Notes under the pieces: model-generated
What the model saw: the letters and a program-made list of their open reading frames with translations, nothing else
Databases searched by the model: none
Told to the model about the DNA's origin: nothing
Assembly (NCBI RefSeq): GCF_000697965.2
Contig: NZ_CP015882.1
Location: 496,001-560,000, forward strand
DNA length: 64,000 nt
Direction of reading: 5' to 3'
Source: Ensifer adhaerens
GTDB lineage: Bacteria > Pseudomonadota > Alphaproteobacteria > Rhizobiales > Rhizobiaceae
Made by a program: the position numbers and the translations under genes
Part shown: positions 9,184 through 17,656 of the stretch, one piece after another
Layout of the letters: the number at the start of each line of letters is the position of its first letter
Numbering within the stretch: position 1 is the stretch's first letter

Positions 9184-10098
9184 TTATCTTTCGCTGCGGA
9201 TCCGGTCCTCGACTTTCTGCAGCGTCGATTCAAGGTGGCGCCGCAGCGCAAGCTGGGCGAATTCGATCTCGCCGGAGCCAATATACCGGAGGATCTGGAT
9301 GTGCTCCTTCAGCGACCTCTCCATGCGCTCGGGCCGGAGCCGATCGAATACCGAGGACTCGCGCAGCAGTCTGAGGTCGTTCTGCATGCGCACGGATTGC
9401 AGGATGAAGCGGTTGCCGGACCAGGTGGCGAGTGTCTCGTGGAAGGAGGCGTTCAGTTTTAACCAGCTGTCGCGGCTGATGCTGCCGGCGGCATTGATCT
9501 GGTCGAACATGCTTTCATGTTCGGCAATGAGGGCCTTGAGCGCATCCGGATCGGCGCGGTAGTTCGGCTCGGCAAGGCCTGCAAGCTCGATCGCGATGCG
9601 AAAACGATAGCTTTCGGCCAGGCTTTCTGCGCTGTCGAGCGAATCGACAAACGCCCATCCGTGGCCGCGCTGGCGATGAATGAGGCCCTGGGAGGATAAT
9701 TGCGTCAACGCCTTGCGGATCGTCCCGCGCGCAATGCCGTAGCGTTCCGTCAGCTCATTTTCCGACACTTCCTGCGGAATGGTGCCGACAGAGCGGTCGC
9801 GCAGGATCTGCTGCTTGAGGCGCTCCGTTTCGCTCTCACTGAATGTCTCGATGTAGGTGCCGTTGCCGAGATCGGTGGCGGCGACAAAGCCTTTGTTGGG
9901 GATGAGGCGCACGAGATCCTTGGTCGCAAGGATTTCGAGAGCGGCCCGCATCGGTGTGCGCGATACGCCAAACATTGTTGCCAGGGTCTTCTCGACAATC
10001 GGATGACCTGCCCGCCAGCCTTCTTTTTGTGCCTGAAGCAGGATCTGCCGGGCAATGTCGATCTGCAACGCGCTCGGGCTGCTTACCGTGCTCATCAA
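9184..10098 (-). CDS. GntR-family regulator with two winged-helix domains and an FCD-type sensor domain
   Basis: 304 residues. Residues about 10-75 (IARQILLQAQKEGWRAGHPIVEKTLATMFGVSRTPMRAALEIL) form one winged helix-turn-helix. Residues about 90-150 (GTIPQEVSENELTERYGIARGTIRKALTQLSSQGLIHRQRG) form a second one of GntR type. The remainder is an all-helical FCD-like ligand domain with conserved FHETLA and KEHIQILRYI segments that usually bind a metal and a carboxylate ligand. Ordinary FCD regulators have one DNA-binding domain per chain, so the doubled head is unusual. It lies between the importer operon and the divergent amidase/aminotransferase pair and probably controls both. Confidence 0.85.
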   Translation of the reverse strand: MMSTVSSPSALQIDIARQILLQAQKEGWRAGHPIVEKTLATMFGVSRTPMRAALEILATKDLVRLIPNKGFVAATDLGNGTYIETFSESETERLKQQILRDRSVGTIPQEVSENELTERYGIARGTIRKALTQLSSQGLIHRQRGHGWAFVDSLDSAESLAESYRFRIAIELAGLAEPNYRADPDALKALIAEHESMFDQINAAGSISRDSWLKLNASFHETLATWSGNRFILQSVRMQNDLRLLRESSVFDRLRPERMERSLKEHIQILRYIGSGEIEFAQLALRRHLESTLQKVEDRIRSER

Positions 10099-10176
10099 CT
10101 GGCTCCAGGGTCTGATCGGTCTTTGGGGTGCGCTTCTGACATAGCTGTTCGATTTCCTCTGGACAATTCCTTGTGA

Positions 10177-10195
10177 TAGTGCATTTTAAACACAC
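10177..10195 (+). promoter_or_regulatory. Candidate operator upstream of the C45 amidase gene
   Basis: TAGTGCATTTTAAACACAC lies about 32 bases before the amidase start, in the AT-rich part of the space between the divergent regulator and amidase genes. It matches the site at 9102-9120 (other strand) at 14 of 19 positions. A GTG-N9-CAC dyad is visible inside it. It is proposed as a site of the tandem winged-helix regulator. Confidence 0.4.
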
Positions 10196-10226
10196 AAAAC
10201 GCAACATAGAGTGAAAGAGAAGACAG

Positions 10227-11345
10227 ATGACCGCCGCACCGTTTCCGTTCGTTTCGATCTCAGGAACTCCGCTCGAGCGCGGGCGTCAGTATGGGCAGCA
10301 GGCGAAGGACCGTGTGCGTCGCAGCGTCGAACTGTATGCTGGTCGGCTTGCGACGCTCGGGGTCTTGGCCGACGACCTGAAGTCGATCGTTGCCGGCTAT
10401 GTACCGCTCATCGAGGCATTCGACCCAAACTTCGTGGTGGAGATGAAGGGTATCTCCGAAGGTGCGGACTTGCCGTTCGAGCACGTCGTCCTCATCAATG
10501 CCCGTACTGAGATCCTTGCGAGGGCACGAAGGACCCAGGCTGCGAGGGCTGAGCATTCCGGCGACGGCTGCACCGGTGTCGTTGTCCTGCCTGAGCGCAG
10601 CGCCACGGGAGAGCTCGTGCACGCGCAGAACTGGGACTGGATGGCAGAATGCGCGGAGACGGCGATCGTCTTGCGCGTCAAGCCGGATGAAGGTCCGTCC
10701 TATCAGACGTTCACGGAGGCCGGTGGCCTTGCACGCAGCGGCATGAACGACAAGGGCATCGCCGTCACGGCAAATTATCTCGAGAGCGACCGCGACTTTG
10801 CCGGCGACGGCGTGCCGCTAGCACTCATCCGGCGCATGGTCCTGCAACAGGAACATCTGGCGATGGCCATGCGTGCCGTTGCCGGAACGAGGAAGTCGGC
10901 GTCGAACAACATCATCGTGAGCCACAAGGATGGCTTTGCCGTCAGCTTCGAATGCGCACCGGACGAAGCGTTCAACATCTATCCGGAAAACGATCTCATC
11001 GTGCACGCCAACCATTGGCAGAGCCAAACGGCGCTTCTGAAATTGCGTGAGCAGGCTCATTCAAGCTGGTCGGACAGTTTTTACCGCGACTGGCGCGTTC
11101 GCCGCATTCTCGAAAAGTCCGACAAGATCGGCGTCGCCGAGGTCAAAGCCGCGCTTTCTGACAAGTTTGGTTATCCCTACGCCGTCTGCCGTCCGCCGCA
11201 TCGTTCGTCCCGCGGCCATGTCTCGGCGACAGTCGCGACCATCGTGATGCGGCCGGCGGCAGGTGAAATGGAACTCGCGGTGCTGCCGGCCGACAATCCG
11301 AGCTTCAAGAGCTACCCGACCTATCGCGACGAAATTGCCGCTTGA
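10227..11345 (+). CDS. C45-family amidase (acyl-CoA:6-APA acyltransferase-like, Ntn hydrolase)
   Basis: 372 residues. The N-terminal stretch PFVSISGTPLERGRQYGQQAKDRV is typical of peptidase family C45, related to the fungal penicillin acyltransferase. Cys115 in GDGCTGVVV would be exposed by self-cleavage between Gly114 and Cys115 and act as the N-terminal nucleophile. The downstream HAQNWDW is the second family signature. Such enzymes hydrolyse or transfer acyl groups at amide bonds. It reads divergently from the regulator and is followed by an aminotransferase. The likely role is to cut an imported amide or peptide conjugate and free an amine for transamination (inference). No signal peptide, so cytoplasmic. 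Confidence 0.82.
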   Translation: MTAAPFPFVSISGTPLERGRQYGQQAKDRVRRSVELYAGRLATLGVLADDLKSIVAGYVPLIEAFDPNFVVEMKGISEGADLPFEHVVLINARTEILARARRTQAARAEHSGDGCTGVVVLPERSATGELVHAQNWDWMAECAETAIVLRVKPDEGPSYQTFTEAGGLARSGMNDKGIAVTANYLESDRDFAGDGVPLALIRRMVLQQEHLAMAMRAVAGTRKSASNNIIVSHKDGFAVSFECAPDEAFNIYPENDLIVHANHWQSQTALLKLREQAHSSWSDSFYRDWRVRRILEKSDKIGVAEVKAALSDKFGYPYAVCRPPHRSSRGHVSATVATIVMRPAAGEMELAVLPADNPSFKSYPTYRDEIAA

Positions 11346-11403
11346 ACCTTGGTCGCCGTCGCCTCGCGCGCGCCCTGCCCATTTCACAGAAGGTCCACAT
11401 GCC

Positions 11404-12732
11404 ATGGATACGCTCACCACGCCCGGCCCGAACAACCTTGATGCCTACTGGATGCCATTTACGGCCAACCGGGACTTCAAGGCGAATGCTGAATTCATCT
11501 CCCGTGCCGAAGGGCTCTACTACTTCACCAGCGGCGGCCACCGCCTGCTGGACGCTATCGCCGGGCTTTGGTGCGTCAACGTTGGCCATGGCCATCCGCG
11601 CATCGTGGAGGCGATCCAGAAACAGGCGGCGCGGCTGGACTTCGCATCCTCGTTCGGCCTCGGGCATCCGCTGGTCTTCGAATATGCCAACCGGCTAACG
11701 TCGATTGCGCCAGAAGGCATGAACCGCGTGTTCTTCACCAATTCCGGCTCGGAAGCGGCTGATACCGCGCTCAAGATCGCGCTTGCCTACCATCATGCGA
11801 GGGGTGAAGGGCAGCGCCAGCGCATCGTCGGGCGTCAGCGCGGTTATCACGGCGTCGGTTTCGGCGGCCTGTCGGCTGCGGGCATGGGCCCGCACAAGAA
11901 GCAGTTCGGCATGCTCTTGCCCGGCACGGTGCATTTGCCGCACACGCATGATCCGGCGAAGAACGCCTTCAGCCGCGGTCAGCCGCCGCACGGGGCAGGG
12001 CTGGCCGATGCGCTTGAGCAGATGATCGCGACCTACGATGCATCGACGATTGCCGCCGTCATCGTTGAGCCGGTCGCGGGATCGACCGGTATTCTCGTTC
12101 CGCCGGTCGGCTATCTCGAGCGGCTGCGCGAACTCTGCACGCGCCACGGCATCCTGTTGATCTTCGACGAGGTCGTCACCGGTTTCGGTCGGCTCGGCCA
12201 TGCTTTCGCGGCCGACCGCTTTTCGGTAAAGCCCGATCTACTGATGGTGGCAAAGGGCATGACCAACGGCGCGGTTCCGATGGGCGGCGTCATTGCCAGC
12301 GATCGCATCTACGATGCGATTACCTCAAAGGCGGCACCAGGTACGGTCGAACTCTCCCACGGTTATACCTATTCCGGCCATCCGCTGGCGGCCGCCGCCG
12401 GATTGGCGGCGTTGGACGTTTATGTTTCCGAGGGGATTTTCGATCGGGCAGCGGGGCTCGAGCCGCACTGGGAGCAATGTGCGCACAGCCTGAAGGGACT
12501 GCCCGGTGTCGCCGACATCCGCAACCTCGGTCTGCTCGCGGGCATAGAGCTTGGCGAAAACGCCGCCGTCGGCAAGACACTCGCCAAGAAGGTCTATGAA
12601 TTCTGCTTCGAACGCGGCGTGCTCATTCGTCCGGTCGCAAACACGATCGTCTTGTCGCCGCCTCTGACGATCGGCAAGGACGAGGTCGAAACGATATATG
12701 CGACCATCGCCGCAGCCCTTCGAGCAAACTGA
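11404..12732 (+). CDS. Class III (omega) aminotransferase, PLP-dependent
   Basis: 443 residues. Key stretches are NSGSEAADTALKIA (near 114), the YHG motif near 148, FDEVVTGFGR with Asp255 binding the pyridine nitrogen, and Lys284 in VAKGMTNGAVPMGG forming the Schiff base. The sequence is closest in feel to omega-amino acid:pyruvate (beta-alanine) aminotransferases. The start at 11404 follows AGAAGG; an open stretch upstream in the same frame is the out-of-frame tail of the amidase gene. It lies 58 bases after the amidase stop, so the two are likely co-transcribed. It would turn the released amine into an aldehyde for the dehydrogenase at 2480-3919. Confidence 0.88.
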   Translation: MDTLTTPGPNNLDAYWMPFTANRDFKANAEFISRAEGLYYFTSGGHRLLDAIAGLWCVNVGHGHPRIVEAIQKQAARLDFASSFGLGHPLVFEYANRLTSIAPEGMNRVFFTNSGSEAADTALKIALAYHHARGEGQRQRIVGRQRGYHGVGFGGLSAAGMGPHKKQFGMLLPGTVHLPHTHDPAKNAFSRGQPPHGAGLADALEQMIATYDASTIAAVIVEPVAGSTGILVPPVGYLERLRELCTRHGILLIFDEVVTGFGRLGHAFAADRFSVKPDLLMVAKGMTNGAVPMGGVIASDRIYDAITSKAAPGTVELSHGYTYSGHPLAAAAGLAALDVYVSEGIFDRAAGLEPHWEQCAHSLKGLPGVADIRNLGLLAGIELGENAAVGKTLAKKVYEFCFERGVLIRPVANTIVLSPPLTIGKDEVETIYATIAAALRAN

Positions 12733-12947
12733 TATCGCAAAGCTGACACACCAACGGGCTCGAGGAGTGTCCTGCGGCTCGATCGCCCCACGCTACCTTC
12801 GATGGCCTTCTGCGCCCGGCCTCCCGCCGATGCCGCACGACCAGACGGTGGGCCGGTGCGCGTCGTGATCGATGCAAACGGCGACGGTAAATCCGGGTAG
12901 GTGCGCCCCGTGATCGGCCAAACGCTTGTGTTTGTCATGGTTCGGGA

Positions 12948-12968
12948 GAACCGCAGGGCCTGCGGTTC
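12948..12968. terminator. Hairpin between convergent aminotransferase and kinase genes
   Basis: GAACCGCAG, a GGC loop and CTGCGGTTC form a perfect 9-bp stem 22 bases beyond the kinase stop, between two convergent transcripts. There is no U-run on either side, so termination is plausible but may be Rho-assisted. The rest of the 12733-12990 gap shows no gene. Confidence 0.45.
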
Positions 12969-12990
12969 GGGTGCGTCCCATGAGGCCAGT

Positions 12991-13932
12991 TCAGCGATCC
13001 TGGTGGCGGTGCCGCCGTCGCCAGGCAAGGACATCTTCGGGTGTCGCCTTGCCTGCGCGCGGGCCATGGATGGTGACGGCGCGCGAAGCGGCCGCGACTG
13101 CGAAGTCGAGCGCCTCCTCGAAGCTCTGGTCCTGCGACAGGCACCAGGTAAGCGTTCCACCAAAGGTGTCGCCGGCACCAGTCACGTCGACGACATTCAA
13201 GGTAAAGCCGGGCACGTGCAAGACCGTTTCATGGTTGCGAGCCTCCGCGCCGTCGGCGGCCAGCGTCCGCACCACTCGGTCGATTTGGTGCTCTCGCATC
13301 CAGTCGCCGATGAGGTTGATGTCGTCGTGGCCGAAAGCGGTGTGGAAACCGATCTGGTTGAAGATGACGACAGCCGCGCCAGTCAGATAGGGCATGTCCT
13401 CGGGCGTGCACCCGCCGACGTCGAGATCGAAGATCGCCCGGCGCCCGTTGGAATGCAGGTCCCTGAGGAGATCGGCTTGCTTCAGAACGCCGTTTTGCGT
13501 CTTGGCGTGCAGACGGCGGACGCGATAGAGCGTGGTGTAGAGGTAACCCGGCTGGCGCAACGCTCTCAGACTGGCGCCTGAAAGCCACATCGGCTGCTCG
13601 CCCATCTCGACGGTGAGCACGATGTGCTCGCCCTCGACGAGGAAGATGAAGTTGCGCGATTCCGGAATGGCCGGATCGATCAGCATGTGATCGACGCCGA
13701 CGCCATTTTGCCTGAGATCGGCGATCAGGCGCTCGGACAATGGGCTGTCGTTGAGCAGCGATATGAACTGCGTATCGCCGCCAAGACCGGCGTGCACGAC
13801 GGCGGCGTTGGCGATGGAGCCGCCGGCTTCGGCCGGAAGCTCCTTGATCATGCCCTTGTCGGCGCGGCCGGGCCAGCGGTCGGCGGTGTAGTATTCGTCG
13901 AGGGCGACATCGCCAATGAAGAATGCGGTCAT
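12991..13932 (-). CDS. PfkB-family carbohydrate kinase
   Basis: 313 residues of ribokinase fold. AGGSIANAA (36-44) is the first PfkB signature for substrate binding. DVTGAGDTFGG (249-259) is the second, with Asp255 as the catalytic base and the GAGD anion hole. It would phosphorylate a sugar-like alcohol with ATP in the cytoplasm. The start overlaps the stop of the ureidoglycolate-lyase-like gene by four bases (ATGA), which settles it against a 21-residue longer alternative. It is the last gene of a seven-gene operon with an ABC importer, so it probably phosphorylates the imported solute or a breakdown product. Substrate unknown. Confidence 0.85.
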   Translation of the reverse strand: MTAFFIGDVALDEYYTADRWPGRADKGMIKELPAEAGGSIANAAVVHAGLGGDTQFISLLNDSPLSERLIADLRQNGVGVDHMLIDPAIPESRNFIFLVEGEHIVLTVEMGEQPMWLSGASLRALRQPGYLYTTLYRVRRLHAKTQNGVLKQADLLRDLHSNGRRAIFDLDVGGCTPEDMPYLTGAAVVIFNQIGFHTAFGHDDINLIGDWMREHQIDRVVRTLAADGAEARNHETVLHVPGFTLNVVDVTGAGDTFGGTLTWCLSQDQSFEEALDFAVAAASRAVTIHGPRAGKATPEDVLAWRRRHRHQDR

Positions 13933-14438
13933 AAGGTTAGTCCCGTGCCCGCTGCCGCCGACACCTTTATCGGACCGCCCGAAACTGCTACCCATGGGCT
14001 TTCGCCGAGGCCGCAGACGGCCATCCAGTAATAGGGTGCGGGGCCGGAAACGCCGCGGCAGGCATCGTGCCAGACATTGCGATCCATGACGACAGCCTGC
14101 CCGGGCGCGATGACGAAGGCTTCGATCTCGTCGCGATCAGGTGCTTCGCCATCCGACGCCGGCGCAACCGCAAGGACAACCGGTTCAGCGAGACAGAAGA
14201 TCGCCTCTTCGGTCAGCGGGTGCCGCTCCATCGCGCGGCAGTCCCAGGGCGCTTGTCCGCCACGGGTGATGCCGAGATGACCGCGGCCGTCGATCAACGG
14301 CGTTTTCGTAAAGCCGTCGTTCCAGCCGTCGCCGACAGTCCAGACGACCTTGCCGTCCGTGTCACCGGTCAGGTCGTACACCCGGCCGTAGCGGGAAAAA
14401 TTGTCCGGGGTCACCGGCCGGGCGTGGACGACGTTCAT
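13929..14438 (-). CDS. Ureidoglycolate lyase-like cupin protein (AllA family)
   Basis: 169 residues, the family's usual size. The pattern from N- to C-terminus (VVHARPVTPDNFSRYGRVYDL, the MERHPLTEEAIFCL core, PGQAVVMDRNVWHDACRG) matches the AllA/ureidoglycolate lyase double-stranded beta-helix. In that fold an H-P-x-S/T-x-E-style segment and a later W-H help hold a substrate. Known members release urea from ureidoglycolate in purine breakdown, but no other purine genes lie nearby. It overlaps neighbours by four bases on both sides, so it is a true operon member. The actual substrate may be another ureido or alpha-hydroxy acid; the function is inferred by family only. Confidence 0.75.
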   Translation of the reverse strand: MNVVHARPVTPDNFSRYGRVYDLTGDTDGKVVWTVGDGWNDGFTKTPLIDGRGHLGITRGGQAPWDCRAMERHPLTEEAIFCLAEPVVLAVAPASDGEAPDRDEIEAFVIAPGQAVVMDRNVWHDACRGVSGPAPYYWMAVCGLGESPWVAVSGGPIKVSAAAGTGLTL

Positions 14439-15175
14439 GCCGCACTCCTGATCGCGCGCACGACACGCATCAAGCCTGCGACATGGGCGGCTTCGACCCG
14501 GCCGGTGTCCTTGTGATCGTGCTTGAACCAGCTGCCGACGACGGCGCCGTCGGCCTGAGCCAATTGCTCGGTGGCGTTGGCTTCGGTGAGGCCGGCGCCG
14601 ATCAGGAGCGGCGTCTCGCCACCGGTCGCCGCGCGGAATCGCGCCACCTTCTCCAAGTCGGTCGGCTGGCCGGTCGCGTCCGAGGTGACGACCAGCCCGT
14701 CGCAGCGCGACGCACCGATGCGCACGTCTTCCTCCTCCAGCCGGCCTGATAGGACCGGCTGGTACTTGAACCGGACACCACCGAGGAGCAGGGCCGTCAC
14801 ACCGTCGCGGCGGGTCTGAAGTTCGGTCGCAAAGGGGACGTCTGCTTCGGGCGGCAGGTGGCCAGCAACGGAATCCACCTGGATGAACGAGACCGGATAG
14901 GTCCGCGCGAGCGCGAAGGCGCGGGAGTCGTCGCGTAAGACGTTGACACCGATGCGCGTTCCGAGGTCGAGGTGGAAGATCCGCTCTAGCACCCGTTCGA
15001 CATCCTCGGCATCGCCGAAATAGTTCTCGACCACCAGCCCATCGACGCCTTCGCCGGCCATGATGCGGGCTTCCTCTTCGGCCTGGGCAAGCTTGGCCTG
15101 AGCGCCGTCACCGGCAAGGTGCAGCATGCCGAGGATCGGTTTTTGGATGGTAAAGGTGTCGCCGAAGCGGCTCAT
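14435..15175 (-). CDS. BtpA/SgcQ-family TIM-barrel protein
   Basis: 246 residues. ILGMLHLAGDGAQAKLAQAEEEARIMAGEGVDGLVVENYFGDAEDVERV near the start and LIGAGLTEANATEQLAQADGAVVGSWFKHD near the end are hallmarks of the BtpA family. This barrel fold was first linked to photosystem I stability in cyanobacteria and is also found as SgcQ in a sugar-catabolism locus of E. coli. The enzymatic reaction is not established. The start at 15175 is one base from the regulator stop, which rules out the longer 18-residue extension. Operon position between a transporter and a kinase suggests an aldolase- or isomerase-like step in use of the imported compound (inference). Confidence 0.82.
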   Translation of the reverse strand: MSRFGDTFTIQKPILGMLHLAGDGAQAKLAQAEEEARIMAGEGVDGLVVENYFGDAEDVERVLERIFHLDLGTRIGVNVLRDDSRAFALARTYPVSFIQVDSVAGHLPPEADVPFATELQTRRDGVTALLLGGVRFKYQPVLSGRLEEEDVRIGASRCDGLVVTSDATGQPTDLEKVARFRAATGGETPLLIGAGLTEANATEQLAQADGAVVGSWFKHDHKDTGRVEAAHVAGLMRVVRAIRSAA

Positions 15176-15176
15176 G

Positions 15177-15977
15177 TCATGTCTCCTGCACGCCGTGCGG
15201 CGCGGTCTCGCGGCCCCAGCGCGTTGCAAATTTCATCTGGACTGCCGGCGAGTAGACGATCGACGTGCGCTCGACCAACCGGTCGTCCGCGTCGAGCACA
15301 TCCCCGCTGGCGCAAAGGTAGCCCGGCACGTCCTGCGCCGGGGCAAAGACCTCCCGCAGGCGATCGGAAGCCGGCACGACGGTCAACAGCAGTTCCGAAC
15401 GCAGGGGGTGACGGTCATAGTCGCGGCGCAACACCTCGTAGAGGGATTGCGACGCGAAGTCGTATCGATCAAGCCCGGGATAAAGGGCGAGATCGAGCTC
15501 GGACGTGTCGACGTTCAGCCATGTCACGCTGTCGCCGTTGGCAAGCCCGCGGGCGCGCACCAGCACGAGCTGGCCGTTGTCTGCCCGGTGCTCCAGCACC
15601 TGCGTCACCGGGCGCTGGCCCTGTTTTCGGGCAAGCTCCGTGAAGCTGCCGAAGTTCCAGATGTTGTGGCTGATCGGCCGGTGCGAGACGATTGTGCCGC
15701 GGCCGCGAACCTGCTGGACGAGGCCCTCCGAAACCAGAAGCGCCATCGCATTGCGCACGGTCGTGCGGGCAATGCCGAACTGGTCGCGCAACTGGTTCTC
15801 CGAGGGAATGGCTTCACCTTCGGAAAAGTCGCCGCTCAGGATCGCGGCGCGCAGCGCCCGATAGAGCTGCCGGTAAAGCTGCTCGCTCGAATAGAGATCG
15901 AGGCGCAGCCGCGACAGTCGATCGTCAGGGCGTTCGCCCGTTGCGGTTGAGACGTCTGGCATGGGGGGATGGGTCAA
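15177..15977 (-). CDS. GntR-family regulator with UTRA ligand domain
   Basis: 266 residues. Residues about 30-95 carry the GntR winged helix (LYRQLYRALRAAILSGDFSEGEAIPSENQLRDQFGIARTTVRNAMALLVSEGLVQQVRGRGTIV). The remainder is a UTRA-type sensor like HutC, which binds a small effector. It sits inside the operon it probably controls, after the binding-protein gene and before the BtpA-like gene. The dyad TTGTAGG/CCTACAA just after the -10 box of the operon promoter near 18600 has the form expected for this subfamily. Confidence 0.87.
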   Translation of the reverse strand: MTHPPMPDVSTATGERPDDRLSRLRLDLYSSEQLYRQLYRALRAAILSGDFSEGEAIPSENQLRDQFGIARTTVRNAMALLVSEGLVQQVRGRGTIVSHRPISHNIWNFGSFTELARKQGQRPVTQVLEHRADNGQLVLVRARGLANGDSVTWLNVDTSELDLALYPGLDRYDFASQSLYEVLRRDYDRHPLRSELLLTVVPASDRLREVFAPAQDVPGYLCASGDVLDADDRLVERTSIVYSPAVQMKFATRWGRETAPHGVQET

Positions 15978-15999
15978 GGCAGGCTCCGGCGCGGTTCTG

Positions 16000-16860
16000 T
16001 TACTTCGTGGCTCCGTTTATCTTGAACTCCTCGACACCCGCCTGTTTCAAGCCGTAGCGGTCGAGGATCTGTGCATAAGTGCCGTCGGCTTTCATGGCGT
16101 CGAGCGCGCCCTTGATTGCATCGCGCAGTTGCGTGTTGGCCTTTGCAAGGGCAATGCCGTAGTGGTTGATCTCGCCAACCTCACCGATCTGGTAGAATTT
16201 GTCCGGCTCCTGCTTCATCAAGTCGAGCAGTCCTTCAAGGCCGATGACGGAAGCCTGGGCACGCCCCTGGCGGATCTGCATGATGTGCTCGGCCTGGGTC
16301 GGGATCTGAATGACGGTGATCAGCTTGTCGGCCGGGCAGATGGATTTTCCAAGGTTTTCCGCCCAGGTGACCCAGCTGGTTCCAGTCGCGACCGCAACCG
16401 TCTTGCCGCAGAGGTCGGCCTCGACCTTGATCTCACCCAGGTGGTCGGCGGTCGAATAGAAGACATTGCCGGTCTTGAAGTAGTCGATGAAGTCCAGTTG
16501 CGTCTGGCGTTCCACCTTGTCGGAGAAGGCGGTCATAATCAGGTCGGAGCGGCCGGTGACCACCTGCGGGATCAATTGCGGGAACTCGACGTTCTGGAAT
16601 TCCGCCGTCAGGCCGAGGCGCTCGGCGATCGCCTTGGCAAGATCGATGTCGAAGCCTTTCAGTTCGGTCGAGCCGGCGTCGCTGTATTCCATCGGCGGAT
16701 AGGCAAGGCTGATCGTGACGTTCAGCTTGCCGGTGTCGCGCACGGCATCCGGCAGGGCGGCGGCCAGCTTCTCGTCGGCGGCATGGGCAGTAGCCCCTGC
16801 GGCAAGGCTGATGAAGGTGGCGGAGGCAAGCGCCAGAGCCATCGGCAGCAATCGTTTCAT
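16000..16860 (-). CDS. Periplasmic binding protein, amino-acid type (SBP family 3)
   Basis: 286 residues with a signal peptide (MKRLLPMALALASATFISLAAGATAHA). The mature part has ISLAYPPMEYSDAGSTELKGFDIDLAKAIAERLG, the classic N-terminal lobe of family 3 binding proteins for polar amino acids and opines, and later FYQIGEVGEINHYGIALAKANTQLRDAI. The start at 16860 follows GGGAGAACAGGAA; a 13-residue extension upstream is charged and would bury the signal. It works with the ATPase and permease encoded just before it in the operon. Ligand unknown. Confidence 0.9.
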   Translation of the reverse strand: MKRLLPMALALASATFISLAAGATAHAADEKLAAALPDAVRDTGKLNVTISLAYPPMEYSDAGSTELKGFDIDLAKAIAERLGLTAEFQNVEFPQLIPQVVTGRSDLIMTAFSDKVERQTQLDFIDYFKTGNVFYSTADHLGEIKVEADLCGKTVAVATGTSWVTWAENLGKSICPADKLITVIQIPTQAEHIMQIRQGRAQASVIGLEGLLDLMKQEPDKFYQIGEVGEINHYGIALAKANTQLRDAIKGALDAMKADGTYAQILDRYGLKQAGVEEFKINGATK

Positions 16861-16891
16861 TTCCTGTTCTCCCTTTTTTGAACTCTTGTCG

Positions 16892-17656
16892 TCAGGCAAG
16901 CACGCGGCTCAGAAAACTGCGCACACGCGCATCACCGGGGTTGCTAAGGACCTGTTGAGGTGCGCCGTTCTCGCGGATTTCGCCGTCGATCATCACCACG
17001 ACGCGGTCGGCGACTTCTCTTGCGAAGCCGATTTCGTGGGTGACGACGATCATCGTCGTGCCGCCGCGCGCCAGATTGCGCATCACCTCCAGCACCTCAC
17101 CGACGAGCTCCGGATCGAGAGCGCTGGTCGGCTCGTCGAAGAGCATGACGCGCGGTTCCATGGCGAGCGCCCGCGCGATTGCCACGCGCTGTTTCTGGCC
17201 ACCGGAAAGCTGCGACGGGTAGCTCGATGCCTTGGCCGCCATGCCGACCTGCTCGAGCAGGGCCATGGCGCGGGCTTCGGCCTCGGCGCGGCTGAGACCG
17301 CGCACCACCATCGGTCCCTCGGTGACGTTGCCGAGCACGGTGCGGTGCGCAAACAGATTGAAGTGCTGGAACACCATGCCGAGCTGGCTCTGCTGGGCGC
17401 GCAGTCGCTTGACCGGCAATTCCTGCAGCGCGCCGCGGTTGAGCTCGTAGCCCATGATCGCGCCGTCCACCCACACGTAGCCGCCATTCGGTATTTCCAG
17501 GTGGTTGATGCAGCGCAGGAACGTGCTCTTGCCGCTGCCCGAGGGTCCGAGGATGCAGAGAACCTCGCCATAGGCGACGTCCAGGTCGAGACCCTTCAGC
17601 ACCTCGTGATTGCCAAAACTCTTGCGGATACCGACCGCTTTAACTGCAAGTGTCAT
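16892..17656 (-). CDS. Amino-acid-type ABC transporter ATPase (GlnQ/HisP-like)
   Basis: 254 residues. Walker [10 protein letters not shown] near 37, Q-loop VFQHFNLF, signature [15 protein letters not shown], Walker [17 protein letters not shown] and switch His in VTHEIGF are all present. The hallmark [25 protein letters not shown] ending is characteristic of polar amino-acid importers. It overlaps the permease stop by four bases, and the binding-protein gene starts 31 bases after it. Confidence 0.92.
   Translation of the reverse strand: MTLAVKAVGIRKSFGNHEVLKGLDLDVAYGEVLCILGPSGSGKSTFLRCINHLEIPNGGYVWVDGAIMGYELNRGALQELPVKRLRAQQSQLGMVFQHFNLFAHRTVLGNVTEGPMVVRGLSRAEAEARAMALLEQVGMAAKASSYPSQLSGGQKQRVAIARALAMEPRVMLFDEPTSALDPELVGEVLEVMRNLARGGTTMIVVTHEIGFAREVADRVVVMIDGEIRENGAPQQVLSNPGDARVRSFLSRVLA

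Noticed and set aside
12594..13178. Long open minus-strand frame across the aminotransferase/kinase junction (and the plus-strand 12901-13581 frame)
   Set aside because: Both overlap well-supported genes in other frames, are Arg/Pro/Ala-rich without family likeness and have no ribosome site; typical shadows of GC-rich coding DNA.
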